Assembly: GCA_938045615.1 (NCBI GenBank)
Contig: CALIBC010000178.1
Location: 248,001 to 312,000, forward strand
Length of the DNA stretch: 64,000 nt
Source of the DNA: an uncultured Clostridia bacterium
GTDB taxonomy: Bacteria > Bacillota > Clostridia > Peptostreptococcales > Anaerovoracaceae
Direction: 5' to 3'
The notes beneath the pieces were generated by a model that was not told the origin of the DNA, did not search any database, and was given only the letters and a program-made list of their open reading frames with translations. The first letter of the stretch is position 1, and each line of letters starts with the position of its first letter. Made by a program: the position numbers and the translations under genes. This document shows, piece after piece, positions 51,164-59,978 of this stretch.

Positions 51164-52522
51164 TCAAGGCATAACGAGGGTGTAAATTCTGGCTGCGAAA
51201 AGGACAAAGCATATCCACATTATAGCATTGATATCCTTGACTTTACCCGTAAACAGCTTGATGATCACCCATGAAAGCATTCCGAACATGATCCCGTTTG
51301 CGATGGAGTATGTAAAAGGCATCATGATTATCGCTAGAAAACCTGCAATCACTTCCGCAAGGTCACCGCTGAAAGTCATGTTCTTGACGGCGCTGAGCAT
51401 CAGAAGTCCAACCCACAAAAGAGCCGGGGTCGTTGCAAAGCCCGGGATGGCAAGAAATATAGGGGATAGGAACAGCGACAGTATGAAAAGTATTCCGGTA
51501 ACCAGCGCAGTGAGCCCGGTTCTTCCTCCCGCTGCCACACCCGCGCTTGATTCCACATACGATGTGACGGTTGAGGTGCCCATGCAGGCGCCCGCCATGG
51601 TGCCGACCGCATCGGAGAGCAGAGCCTGTTTGGCACGCGGCAGATTCCCGTCAGAGTCAAGAAGATTCCCCTTTGAGGCCACGCCTATCAGAGTTCCGAC
51701 CGTATCAAATATGTCAACAAAAAGAAAAGAAAAGACGATTATGGCAAAGTCTATGAGATGTCCGCCTATCCAGTCAAAGTTAAACGCGAACAAATTCATG
51801 CGGGAAGGAAGTACACCGCCGGAGAAATTCGGGATCAATGAGTAAACGCCATGGGAGGGATCCACATGATACCAACCTGTACTTTGGGCTATTATCCCCA
51901 ATAGCCATGTCGCAAGGATCCCTATAAGAATATCTCCTCTGACCTTGTAGTGATGAAGTATCGCAATGATCATAAGTCCAACCAGAGCCAGAACCATCTG
52001 AGGCGTTGCGAAATTCCCCAAAGTAACCAATGTTGATTGATCACCGATGACAATTCCCGCACCCTTAAGCCCAACTATGACGATGAAGAGACCTATGCCC
52101 GAAGTGATTCCGTACTTCAGATTTTCGGGGATGTCGTTGACAAGTTTTTCCCGGAAATTTGTAAAGGACAGCAAAACGAAGATGATTCCTTCGCATAATA
52201 CCGCTGCAAGTGCGATTTTCCAAGGGTCTTGGATCCCTTGCTTTGCCATCGGGATACATACGCTGAAGGCAAAATAGGCATTAAGACCCATACCTGATGC
52301 AAGCGCAACAGGGTATTTGGCGTAGAAAGCCATGATCAATGTGGCAAAAGCGGCGGAAATCGCCGTTGCGGTGAAAACCGCAGCGCTGTTCATACCTGCG
52401 GCCGACAAGATACTTGGGTTGACCGCAAGGATGTACACCATCGCAAGAAATGTCGTGATACCGGCGGTGACTTCTGTTCTGACATCGGTTCCGTGCTCAC
52501 GGAGCTTGAAAATTTTTTCCAT
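51164..52522 (-). CDS. NCS2-family purine permease
   Basis: 452 residues with 12 or so membrane helices. Family sequences include FLAMVYILAVNPSILSAAGM near the N-terminus, ALASGMGLNAYFAF, and VGTLIGVASKGNLLDSDGNLPR, typical of the AzgA/PbuG hypoxanthine-guanine permeases. It imports purine bases with protons. ATG 52522 has GAGGAG eight bases upstream. It forms an operon with the PRTase. No purine riboswitch core is recognisable in the 120-base leader. Confidence 0.93.
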   Translation of the reverse strand: MEKIFKLREHGTDVRTEVTAGITTFLAMVYILAVNPSILSAAGMNSAAVFTATAISAAFATLIMAFYAKYPVALASGMGLNAYFAFSVCIPMAKQGIQDPWKIALAAVLCEGIIFVLLSFTNFREKLVNDIPENLKYGITSGIGLFIVIVGLKGAGIVIGDQSTLVTLGNFATPQMVLALVGLMIIAILHHYKVRGDILIGILATWLLGIIAQSTGWYHVDPSHGVYSLIPNFSGGVLPSRMNLFAFNFDWIGGHLIDFAIIVFSFLFVDIFDTVGTLIGVASKGNLLDSDGNLPRAKQALLSDAVGTMAGACMGTSTVTSYVESSAGVAAGGRTGLTALVTGILFILSLFLSPIFLAIPGFATTPALLWVGLLMLSAVKNMTFSGDLAEVIAGFLAIIMMPFTYSIANGIMFGMLSWVIIKLFTGKVKDINAIMWICFVLFAARIYTLVMP

Positions 52523-52644
52523 ATAATTTCTCCTCTGTTTCAATAACTAATTTTAATAACAAATACAATAACTGATAAAATACGTGCATCGGTGGGGATT
52601 GACTTTTAACCCCGGCCTAACCGAATTTGATCGGTGACGGCTTG

Positions 52645-53664
52645 TCAACTTTGCCGTGAAGAGTCTTCAAGGCGATCTTTCTTGGACGGCAGCTGTGAGA
52701 GAACGACAGCGACGAAAATCAGAAGGCAGCCCAAATAACCTCTGAGCGACATGCTCTCATGCAGTATGATAGCTCCCGTTATTACCGAAAAGACTGATTC
52801 CAGACACAGAATCAGGGATGCCTCGGACGGGTTTGCATCAGCCTGCGCAACGATCTGAAGTGTGTAGGCTATGCCGCATGAAAAGACTCCGGCATACAGG
52901 ATAGGGAACCAGCTTTCAAGTATAGACGGCAGGTGAGGTTCTTCCACGATAAACATGCATATTATTCCCAAAAGACCCGCAACCAGAAACTGAATGCAGG
53001 AAAGTTTTACCCCGTCGGCTTTCGGGGAAAAATAGTCGATCACCATTATGTGCAGCGCAAAACCGAAAGCGCACAGCAAGATGAAGAAATCACCCCTCTG
53101 TATGTGAAAGCTTTCGCCGGGTTTCATGGTCAGAAGGTACAGCCCCGCAATGGCCACGATTGCGCAAAACCATATGATTTTTTTGACCCTGTGTCCTGTG
53201 ATGATAGACATCATGGGAACTATTATGCAGTAGATCGAAGTTATGAATCCGGATTTTCCTGCTGTGGTAAGCCCCACGCCATATTGCTGGAGGCTAGATG
53301 CCAAAAACAATGCAGCACCACAGGCGACACCGCCGATCCAAAGTATTCTGCCGCTGCCTCCGGTTTGGGAAGATGAGGAAGATTGATCAGCCGTATTCTG
53401 CGTCGCATGATTTTCATCATCTGCGGAAATCGGGTCGCCTGCCGCAAGAGTTTCGGCTGTCTTTGTTTTTTTGGCTTCTTTCTTTTTTTTGATGTTGTCA
53501 AGTATCAGAATTACAGGAATCAGAGAAAGACCGCCCACAAAAGTCCTGACTCCGTTGAACGTAAATGTTCCTACATCCGCCCCCGCTTTTTGGGCAACGA
53601 AAGCCGATCCCCAGATAAAAGCGGTCAGAAGCAGGAAAAGATTGCTTTTGATTCTCTTACTCAT
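52645..53664 (-). CDS. DMT-superfamily (EamA) transporter
   Basis: 339 residues with about ten helices and two EamA repeats (LLLTAFIWGSAFVAQKAGAD opens the first). A hydrophilic loop rich in Lys, Thr and Ser (about residues 58-108) interrupts the first repeat and is longer than usual. The substrate is unknown; relatives export amino acids or other metabolites. It has its own promoter region containing the hairpin array at 53680. Confidence 0.88.
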   Translation of the reverse strand: MSKRIKSNLFLLLTAFIWGSAFVAQKAGADVGTFTFNGVRTFVGGLSLIPVILILDNIKKKKEAKKTKTAETLAAGDPISADDENHATQNTADQSSSSSQTGGSGRILWIGGVACGAALFLASSLQQYGVGLTTAGKSGFITSIYCIIVPMMSIITGHRVKKIIWFCAIVAIAGLYLLTMKPGESFHIQRGDFFILLCAFGFALHIMVIDYFSPKADGVKLSCIQFLVAGLLGIICMFIVEEPHLPSILESWFPILYAGVFSCGIAYTLQIVAQADANPSEASLILCLESVFSVITGAIILHESMSLRGYLGCLLIFVAVVLSQLPSKKDRLEDSSRQS

Positions 53665-53679
53665 AATAATCTCCGTTCC

Positions 53680-53817
53680 ACCGTCCCCGTCGACGGTTCA
53701 AGCATCAAACAGTGGCTGCCGGCGGTTCAAACGGGTCGTAAATGAACCGCCGAAGCCGGCAGTGGGCACCCACTGCCGGCGCAATAAGTTCGGCGCAATT
53801 CCGGGAACTTATTGCGC
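53680..53817. repeat. Array of four hairpins in an intergenic region
   Basis: Stems: ACCGTC/GACGGT (53680-53685/53692-53697); CGGCGGTTCA/TGAACCGCCG (53720-53729/53743-53752); GCCGGCAGTGGG/CCCACTGCCGGC (53755-53766/53769-53780, 2-base loop); GCGCAATAAGTTC/GAACTTATTGCGC (53779-53791/53805-53817). Stems three and four overlap by two bases, as in the array at 3845. It lies between the ADH gene's 3' end and the EamA gene's 5' end. The rest of 53818-53963 holds nothing further. Confidence 0.75.
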
Positions 53818-53963
53818 AGCCACAGCCTACCATTTCCGGATTGAGAAGTCCGATTTTTCAATTGAACAACTCCCACGCAGATATTTTAACGATTTTATGC
53901 GGATATATCAATAGTTTTATTGCAATTGGCGTAAGCACCCCTATTTGCGAATTTACCGAACCC

Positions 53964-55142
53964 TTATTTGTATGAACGCTCGTAGATCCCGGCAATTTCC
54001 TCATCCGTGGTCCGGGCGGGGTCGAAGCCGAAGAGTCGTCCCATGGCTGCCCTGGAGTTCTTGGCCATTGTCATGAACTCATCTTTTTCGATGCCGTAGT
54101 CGGACATCTTGAGGTCTGCCACCATGCAATCTTCCTGAAGCTCTATGAGCGCGGCAATAAAATCCTCCGGTTTGTCCGCATCGCTCTTGCCGAGAAATCT
54201 TGCCATGTCGATAAATCTGTCATCGCATACATGTTTGTCTATCCAGAATTTAAAATACTCCACGGAAATCATGATAAGTCCGGCTCCGTGTGGAAGTTCG
54301 GGATGGTAGGCACTCATGGCATGCTCCATGGAATGCTCGCTTGTACACGAACATGCCACCATCGAGTATCCTGAGAGAGTGTTTGCAAACGCAACTTTTT
54401 CGCGTGCCTCCATATCGTCTCCGTCCTTGACTGCGCGTGCGAGGTATTTGCCTATATTCTCTATCGCAGTGCGCTCCACCATTTCGCTCATAAGATTGCG
54501 TGCGTTTGATATATATCCCTCCAGAGCGTGGAAAAGAGCGTCAAAGCCCTGATAAGCCGTAAACTTCGGCGGAACTGTCCTCATAAGTTCCGGATCCACT
54601 ATGGCAACCTTGGCGAAAAGAGAATTTTGCCCCCCGACACCGATTTTTTCATTTGTGTCAGGATTGGTGATGACGCCTGCCTGATCCACCTCGCTGCCCG
54701 TTCCTGCGGAAGTTGTTATGGCAATCCATGGGAGAGGATCATTTTCCAAAGATTTGCCTTTACCGGAAAAACCGGATGCGTAGTCCCACAAGTCATCCGA
54801 TGACTGTGGGGTGAGCATCGCCATGACTTTTGCCGCATCCATCACGCTGCCTCCTCCGAGTGCAACGACAAAGTCACATCCGTTATCTCTTGCCGACTGC
54901 GCTCCTTCCTCCACGACCGACTTCAGGGGGTTTGCGGCCACTTTGTTAAAGAGAACGTAGTCGCAGCCTGCCTTTTTGAGTTCTTCTTCGGTTCTTGCAA
55001 GAGAGCCGTTTTCAATGGTGGATTTTCCGTTTGAAATGACCAGAAGAGCCTTTTTTCCGGGCATTTTTTGCTTATGCAAATCCGATAAGGCGCCGGCGCC
55101 GAATATCACCCTTGTCGGTGCATAAAAAGTATAGTTGCTCAT
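53964..55142 (-). CDS. Iron-containing alcohol dehydrogenase
   Basis: 392 residues. The N-terminus YAPTRVIFGAGAL and the NAD-binding GGGSVMDAAKVMA are typical of group III dehydrogenases. The metal-binding residues lie in FDALFHALEGY and in EHSMEHAMSAYHPELPHG. It most resembles the butanol/1,3-propanediol class and would reduce an aldehyde with NAD(P)H in fermentation. The start at 55142 follows GGAGG by seven bases. It is a single gene. Confidence 0.92.
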   Translation of the reverse strand: MSNYTFYAPTRVIFGAGALSDLHKQKMPGKKALLVISNGKSTIENGSLARTEEELKKAGCDYVLFNKVAANPLKSVVEEGAQSARDNGCDFVVALGGGSVMDAAKVMAMLTPQSSDDLWDYASGFSGKGKSLENDPLPWIAITTSAGTGSEVDQAGVITNPDTNEKIGVGGQNSLFAKVAIVDPELMRTVPPKFTAYQGFDALFHALEGYISNARNLMSEMVERTAIENIGKYLARAVKDGDDMEAREKVAFANTLSGYSMVACSCTSEHSMEHAMSAYHPELPHGAGLIMISVEYFKFWIDKHVCDDRFIDMARFLGKSDADKPEDFIAALIELQEDCMVADLKMSDYGIEKDEFMTMAKNSRAAMGRLFGFDPARTTDEEIAGIYERSYK

Positions 55143-55338
55143 CTTTCTACCTCCAAGCTTCATCCATGTATAAGGGAAGATTCCCGCAAAACAATTATAC
55201 AACAAAAAGTGTGCGATAAGATGAAAATGTCAAAAAAAGCAAACCTTGATATCTTATGGCGATGCCCTCAAAAAAGTATGAACGTTCTCTTGGACGGTAA
55301 GTTTTTTAGAAACCGGGGGGCGCGGACATTTTTTGCTT

Positions 55339-55548
55339 TTACTTATGGGGAAAAACGGATTCCCTGCTTGGCATCGAAAAGATACCGCGCAGGGAAGTTA
55401 TCCAAAGTCCATTACTATTAAAAAAGTAGTGGACAAAACCTTCTATAGTACACAGCAAAACCGCTATGGAAAGTATAATCAAAAAAAGAATTGTACGTTC
55501 CATGAGGTTCGTGTAATCTTTAGGAATTGCGTCCAAAAACGCACGCAC
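55339..55548 (-). other. Possible small membrane protein or gene remnant
   Basis: A 69-codon frame from GTG 55548 with one strong hydrophobic stretch (ILFLIILSIAVLLCTIEGF). It has no clear ribosome site and ends without conserved features. Its layout is similar to the small protein at 55642, and it may be a decayed relative. The rest of 55149-55641 holds only the inverted repeat at 55565. Confidence 0.25.
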
Positions 55549-55564
55549 CTACCGATTTTAATTT

Positions 55565-55629
55565 GCTGAATTGCAAAGTTTAAATCAACATTTTCCATGG
55601 ATACGTGGATTTTCACTTTGCAATTCAGC
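55565..55629. repeat. 15-bp inverted repeat bounding a 65-base element
   Basis: GCTGAATTGCAAAGT (55565-55579) is perfectly mirrored by ACTTTGCAATTCAGC (55615-55629), with a 35-base loop and a T run just beyond on the plus strand. It could be a terminator for the minus-strand genes or a miniature inverted-repeat element. Confidence 0.55.
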
Positions 55630-55641
55630 ACTTTTTTAAAA

Positions 55642-55854
55642 TTAATGCTTTGAGAATAAATCGATGGAACGCTTTATCACATAGTAGAAGAATAATACGA
55701 GAGTCAGCGTTCTCAAAACATATTCACACGCATCCAAATACAGCGTATTATCAAAAGTTTTGAATAGATTATTCCGTATAACGGCAGGCAACTGTGTGGT
55801 GAATGCAGCAATCACCAATCTCCCCACCTCTAAAAAAAACTTTTTTTTATTCAT
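55642..55854 (-). CDS. Small membrane protein paired with the secreted protein
   Basis: 70 residues with a C-terminal transmembrane helix (TLTLVLFFYYVIKRSIDLF) and possibly a second, weaker N-terminal one. The ATG follows AGAGGA by six bases and lies ten bases after the stop of the secreted protein gene, so the two are co-translated. No family is recognised; the pairing could be toxin/immunity or carrier/anchor (inference only). Confidence 0.55.
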   Translation of the reverse strand: MNKKKFFLEVGRLVIAAFTTQLPAVIRNNLFKTFDNTLYLDACEYVLRTLTLVLFFYYVIKRSIDLFSKH

Positions 55855-55864
55855 AAGAATCCTC

Positions 55865-56536
55865 TCATTTGTAAGTATAAGTTTTAGTATAGTGGCAACC
55901 TATAGGTAAATATGCTATACCCGTGCCTACATCCTTATATTTCCATACGACACCACGCTTACTAACGTATTTATCAACAGTGAATCTATATCTATCATAT
56001 ATAGCATACGCTTTATATGTTAAGTATTTCACTACTTTACCGTTATGTTTGTACGGAACTTTAGTGGAGCCTCCGATTGTCACGGAAGTAGTACTTGAAA
56101 CGTTAAACCCGACAGCCGTCGAAACAGAGGCTGCGGTAACATTTAAACTACAGCTATAGCTATTTGACACCGATTTTGAATGCGCCAGAGTAAGTGTGTC
56201 AGGATAGGATCCCTGTGCTACAGATAAAACTTTGGATCCAACTTCTCTACCGATAAATGTTTTACCACGAGCTTTATATGATACACTTCCTTTGCTTCTG
56301 TTTACTTCAACTGAAGCAGGTTTAGGAGGAGTATTAAAGGCAGGAACTCTTAAAAGATTTTCATCTATAACCTCTAAATCCGTAACTTCAGGATTAGGCA
56401 AAGCTTTCTGAACCTTTTCATTAAAGCTTGGAGAGTTAATATCTCCGATTAACGTTAATGTTACAGGTTTCCCTTTCTCTTTCTCGGTTGACTCAATTGC
56501 ATAAAGAGTCTTGAGATTTAGCGATACAATAAACAA
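55865..56536 (-). CDS. Secreted Ser/Thr/Val-rich protein, unrecognised
   Basis: 223 residues from TTG 56536, but the hydrophobic export segment continues upstream in the same frame (IIIFVLALFIVSLNL), so the true start may lie further up. No ATG, GTG or TTG is found there before a stop; an ATT codon sits four bases after GGGAG. The mature protein has a central Ser/Val-alternating stretch (SNSYSCSLNVTAASVSTAVGF), which suggests amphipathic beta strands, and a Tyr/Lys-rich C-terminus. It may be a pore- or adhesin-like exported protein. The 56537-56893 gap otherwise shows no feature I can support. Confidence 0.55.
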   Translation of the reverse strand: MFIVSLNLKTLYAIESTEKEKGKPVTLTLIGDINSPSFNEKVQKALPNPEVTDLEVIDENLLRVPAFNTPPKPASVEVNRSKGSVSYKARGKTFIGREVGSKVLSVAQGSYPDTLTLAHSKSVSNSYSCSLNVTAASVSTAVGFNVSSTTSVTIGGSTKVPYKHNGKVVKYLTYKAYAIYDRYRFTVDKYVSKRGVVWKYKDVGTGIAYLPIGCHYTKTYTYK

Positions 56537-56893
56537 CGCTAAAACAAAGATAATAATAAGTCTCCCAATTGAGTTATGTTCTTTAACAATTCTAATGTAA
56601 AAACCAACAACTAGATCATAATATGTGATGATGATTTATCCACACCCTCATATGTGGTGTTCATTTTGATAAGAGAAGCCTTATCTACAAATTATGTTAA
56701 GAATTTCATCCACCGCTCACCTGAACGACGTAAGTCCTTAAACTAACTCCCATAATAGCACATCGAGTTATAAGTGCCAAACCTTTTTTGTCCGCATCCC
56801 CCACTGTTGAATATATCTTGAAGAGAATCCACGTTTATGCTATCGTGTACAGCAAAGAGAATCGACGGTACAGGGGAAACGATACAGGGGAAT

Positions 56894-58069
56894 ATGAGTA
56901 TGAACAGGGATGACAGGAGAAATTCAGTTGATTTGCCACAGGATGAAGCGGAATTGGAAAGACTTGTGACCGAAATTCGGCTCCCGGATGCTTATGCGCA
57001 GGAGCTTGCAAAAGAAAGACAGGATTCGCTTGCCAAGGTTCCCGGCAGTCTGGGCAAATTGGAAGAAATCTCGGTCAGAATTGCGGGGATTACGGGAAAG
57101 GTGACCGGCAATTCCCTCAAAAAGCAGTGTGTGGCGCTGTTTTGCGCAGATAACGGCGTGATTTCGGAGGGGGTTGCCTCCGCGCCGAATTCGGTTACGC
57201 TTTCGCAAACCGTAAACTTCACAAGACGAATCACAGGGGTAAGCTCTCAGGCGAAGTACTTTGGAATAGATATTCTGGACATAGATATGGGAGTTGCGGG
57301 AGAAATTCCGCCGGAGCTGTACACCGATAAAATGTTGACCGAGAGCGGAAACATACCGGTGAAAATTGTGAACAGGCGCATCGCAAGAGGCACCAAGAAT
57401 CTCGCGAAAGAAAATGCGATGACAAGAGACCGGGCGGTTAGAGGGATTTTGACCGGATTTGAGGCGGCGGATGCCATGAAGGAAGCGGGGATTGAGCTTT
57501 GCGGAGTAGGAGAAATGGGTATAGGAAACACGACGACAAGTTCGTGCCTTCTCAGAGCCGTCACTGGAGTCGCCGCCGAAAAGCTTGTAGGAAGAGGCGG
57601 TGGTCTTAATAACGAGGGGCTTGAGAAGAAGACGGAGATCGTGCGGAAATGCGCCGATGCGTGCGCTTCTGAGGATCCGACGGGCAAACTTGCCGCAGTC
57701 GGCGGCTTTGACATCTGCGGAATGGTAGGATGCTTTCTCGGCGCCGCAAGAAACGGGATGCCGGTGGTGATAGATGGTTTCATTTCAATCGTTGCGGCGG
57801 TGATGGCAAAGGAGTTCACCCCGCTTGTTACAGAGTACATGTTCGCTTCCCATAAATCCAAAGAGATAGGGTATGTCACCGCAATGGAATATCTGGGACT
57901 GTCACCGATGTTCGACCTCGACATGAGGCTCGGGGAAGGGAGCGGTTGCCCGATAGCGTTCAAAATAATGGAAGCCGCATGCGCGAGCATGGATTTGATG
58001 AAAACCCTCTCCGAAGGTTCTATAGACGATAAATATCTTGAAGAAATTAAAAAAGGAAATTTTTTCTGA
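56894..58069 (+). CDS. cobT: Nicotinate-nucleotide--dimethylbenzimidazole phosphoribosyltransferase
   Basis: 391 residues. CobT motifs: KVPGSLGKLE, FCADNGVISEGVA, GEMGIGNTTTSS and the C-terminal RLGEGSG. It makes alpha-ribazole phosphate, the cobalamin lower-ligand nucleotide. I prefer ATG 56894, preceded by AGGGG; the frame is open from 56837. Its stop overlaps the start of cobU (TGATG). It opens a five-gene lower-ligand operon. No cobalamin riboswitch is recognisable upstream. Confidence 0.93.
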   Translation: MSMNRDDRRNSVDLPQDEAELERLVTEIRLPDAYAQELAKERQDSLAKVPGSLGKLEEISVRIAGITGKVTGNSLKKQCVALFCADNGVISEGVASAPNSVTLSQTVNFTRRITGVSSQAKYFGIDILDIDMGVAGEIPPELYTDKMLTESGNIPVKIVNRRIARGTKNLAKENAMTRDRAVRGILTGFEAADAMKEAGIELCGVGEMGIGNTTTSSCLLRAVTGVAAEKLVGRGGGLNNEGLEKKTEIVRKCADACASEDPTGKLAAVGGFDICGMVGCFLGAARNGMPVVIDGFISIVAAVMAKEFTPLVTEYMFASHKSKEIGYVTAMEYLGLSPMFDLDMRLGEGSGCPIAFKIMEAACASMDLMKTLSEGSIDDKYLEEIKKGNFF

Positions 58070-58605
58070 TGAACGTATTTGTCAGCGGTGGATGTAAAAA
58101 CGGGAAATCCCACTACGCACAGGAACTTGCAAGAAAAATGGCAAGGGAAAGCAAGTCGCCTTTGTACTACATAGCGACGATGATCTCCACGGGAAGCGAA
58201 GATGACAGGAGAATAGCAAACCATGTGAAAGACAGAGCCGGAATGGGTTTTATAACCGTGGAGCAGCCCACGGATCTGTGCGATATAGCAGCCCGCCCGG
58301 ATGTGGATATGCGGGGGACCTTTCTGCTCGACAGCATAACGGCGCTTCTTCAAAACGAGATGTTCAAGGCTTCGGGAGAATATTATCCGAACGCCGGAGA
58401 CAAGGTTTGCGGCGATCTGAGACGCTTTGCGAAACTTGCGGGAAACAGCGTGATGGTTTCGGATTACATTTACGCAGACAGCGGAAGCTACGGCGAGTTG
58501 ACAGAAAGTTACCGCAGAAGTTTGGCAATGTGCGACAGATGTGCGGCGGATATATGTGACCGTGTGGCGGAAGCGGTATTCGGAGTGTTTATAAGCTGGA
58601 AATGA
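58069..58605 (+). CDS. cobU: Adenosylcobinamide kinase/adenosylcobinamide-phosphate guanylyltransferase
   Basis: 178 residues with P-loop SGGCKNGKSHYA, where the family consensus is GGARSGKS. It continues with YYIATM and the LDSIT segment, and ends without the typical extra strand. It phosphorylates adenosylcobinamide and loads GMP for joining to ribazole by CobS. Translational coupling to cobT is clear. Confidence 0.88.
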   Translation: MNVFVSGGCKNGKSHYAQELARKMARESKSPLYYIATMISTGSEDDRRIANHVKDRAGMGFITVEQPTDLCDIAARPDVDMRGTFLLDSITALLQNEMFKASGEYYPNAGDKVCGDLRRFAKLAGNSVMVSDYIYADSGSYGELTESYRRSLAMCDRCAADICDRVAEAVFGVFISWK

Positions 58606-58621
58606 CGGTTGAGAAAGCAAT

Positions 58622-59404
58622 ATGAGGATAATAACAGCATTTTTTATGGCGTGGGGCAACTTTCTTGTGTTGCCGTGCCCACACAAAAGATGGGATGGAA
58701 AGCTTAAAAATCTTATGCTGGCGTTTGTGCCTGCGGTAGGTGCGGTTATCGGACTTATCTGGATGGGACTGATAGCGCTTTTGCGATATGCGGATGCGCA
58801 CCGGGGCATACCGGATTCGATTGCAGCAGCGGCATCTGCTTTTTATATTTTTGCGATATGCGGCTTTATGCATCTGGACGGGTACATGGACTGCAACGAC
58901 GCAATCCTGTCAAGACGCTCCACGGAGGAGAAACAGCGCATTCTCAAGGATTCGACCGTCGGAGCTTTTGCCGTCGTCATGCTTGGATTTTTGCTCATGG
59001 CGTGGTATGCTTCCATGGTGGTCATATGGAATGAAATTCCATTGAGCCTGTTTTTCATACTGCCTGTTATGAGCCGTGCGGTTGCAAGCAATGATATCTT
59101 GGACTGTAAGCCCATGGAGCGCAGTCAATATGCGGAAAACTATGCGGAAACCGCGCAGAGAAAGAAAAGCAGGATCATAATAGCGGCATGTTTGCTCTTT
59201 GCATTGTTGGTTACCGTCATTACGGGTTCGTTGTATAAAGACGGTTTGGCATACGGGATCGCACTGTTTGTGGCACTCGTGAGTTCTCTGATCGCAGGCG
59301 CGTACGCAAGGTGGCAGCTGGGTGGTATGAGCGGAGATGTGGCGGGCTATGAGATCTGCTGGTGCGAGGCGATTGGCGTGATTGCGTTGGCCGTTGCGGT
59401 GTGA
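58622..59404 (+). CDS. cobS: Adenosylcobinamide-GDP ribazoletransferase
   Basis: 260 residues with about seven membrane helices. Family motifs near the N-terminus (LPCPHKRWD) and FMHLDGYMDCNDAILSRRS with RILKDSTVGAFAVV are typical. The usual DGxAD motif appears as DGYMDCND. It joins adenosylcobinamide-GDP with alpha-ribazole in the membrane to give cobalamin. Confidence 0.92.
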   Translation: MRIITAFFMAWGNFLVLPCPHKRWDGKLKNLMLAFVPAVGAVIGLIWMGLIALLRYADAHRGIPDSIAAAASAFYIFAICGFMHLDGYMDCNDAILSRRSTEEKQRILKDSTVGAFAVVMLGFLLMAWYASMVVIWNEIPLSLFFILPVMSRAVASNDILDCKPMERSQYAENYAETAQRKKSRIIIAACLLFALLVTVITGSLYKDGLAYGIALFVALVSSLIAGAYARWQLGGMSGDVAGYEICWCEAIGVIALAVAV

Positions 59405-59422
59405 GTACATGAAGGTAAGGAT

Positions 59423-59932
59423 ATGATTTTAATCACGGGCGGTGCATATCAGGGGAAACTTGAGTATGCCAAAAGCGAATTTGAATTTGGAGACGATGAT
59501 ATATTTGATTGCACCATAGTATGCGCCACGGCGACGTGTGCTCCGGCGGCGCCGGAAAGCTCTGCGGACAAAGAATCTTCGTGTGGATGCCGAAATGTGG
59601 AACTACGGCGGGATGAGGCCGCCCGGCGAGCCGTGAAAGAGGCTTGGATCGATGGGGATGCCAAAGTTTTATCGCATTTTGAAAGATATGTGCTTGCCTG
59701 CGTGGATGCGGGAATCGACGCCAGAAAATACCTGAGCGTAAACATCGAAAGTTTCAGGGATAAAATCATCATAGCCGACGACATAACGCAAGGAGTGGTT
59801 CCGATAGACGCAAGGGAAAGGGCATGGCGCGAAGAAACAGGCAAATGCCTTGTGTTTCTGGGGAAAAAAGCGGAAAGAGTCATCAGAGTGTTTTGCGGGA
59901 TAGCTAGAGACATAAAGGATGTAGAGAAGTGA
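59423..59932 (+). CDS. CobU-family protein (second copy)
   Basis: 169 residues. The N-terminal motif GGAYQGKLEYA is a variant P-loop without the KS/KT ending, and the C-terminus (DDITQGVVPIDARERAWREETGKCLVFLGKKAERVIRVFCGI) matches the CobU domain well. A cysteine-rich stretch (residues 30-55) is unusual. It may be a catalytically weak or regulatory partner of CobU. It lies 19 bases after cobS in the same operon. Confidence 0.8.
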   Translation: MILITGGAYQGKLEYAKSEFEFGDDDIFDCTIVCATATCAPAAPESSADKESSCGCRNVELRRDEAARRAVKEAWIDGDAKVLSHFERYVLACVDAGIDARKYLSVNIESFRDKIIIADDITQGVVPIDARERAWREETGKCLVFLGKKAERVIRVFCGIARDIKDVEK

Positions 59933-59978
59933 TTTTAAAAAGTGAAGCTGCAATAAGCAGATAAGGGAGCGGTATCAT

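Noticed and set aside
52523..52640. Purine riboswitch upstream of the NCS2 permease
   Set aside because: The conserved three-way junction bases are not visible in the short leader.
56537..56893. Cobalamin riboswitch upstream of cobT
   Set aside because: Expected for such an operon, but the B12-box-like conserved core and paired elements are not recognisable.
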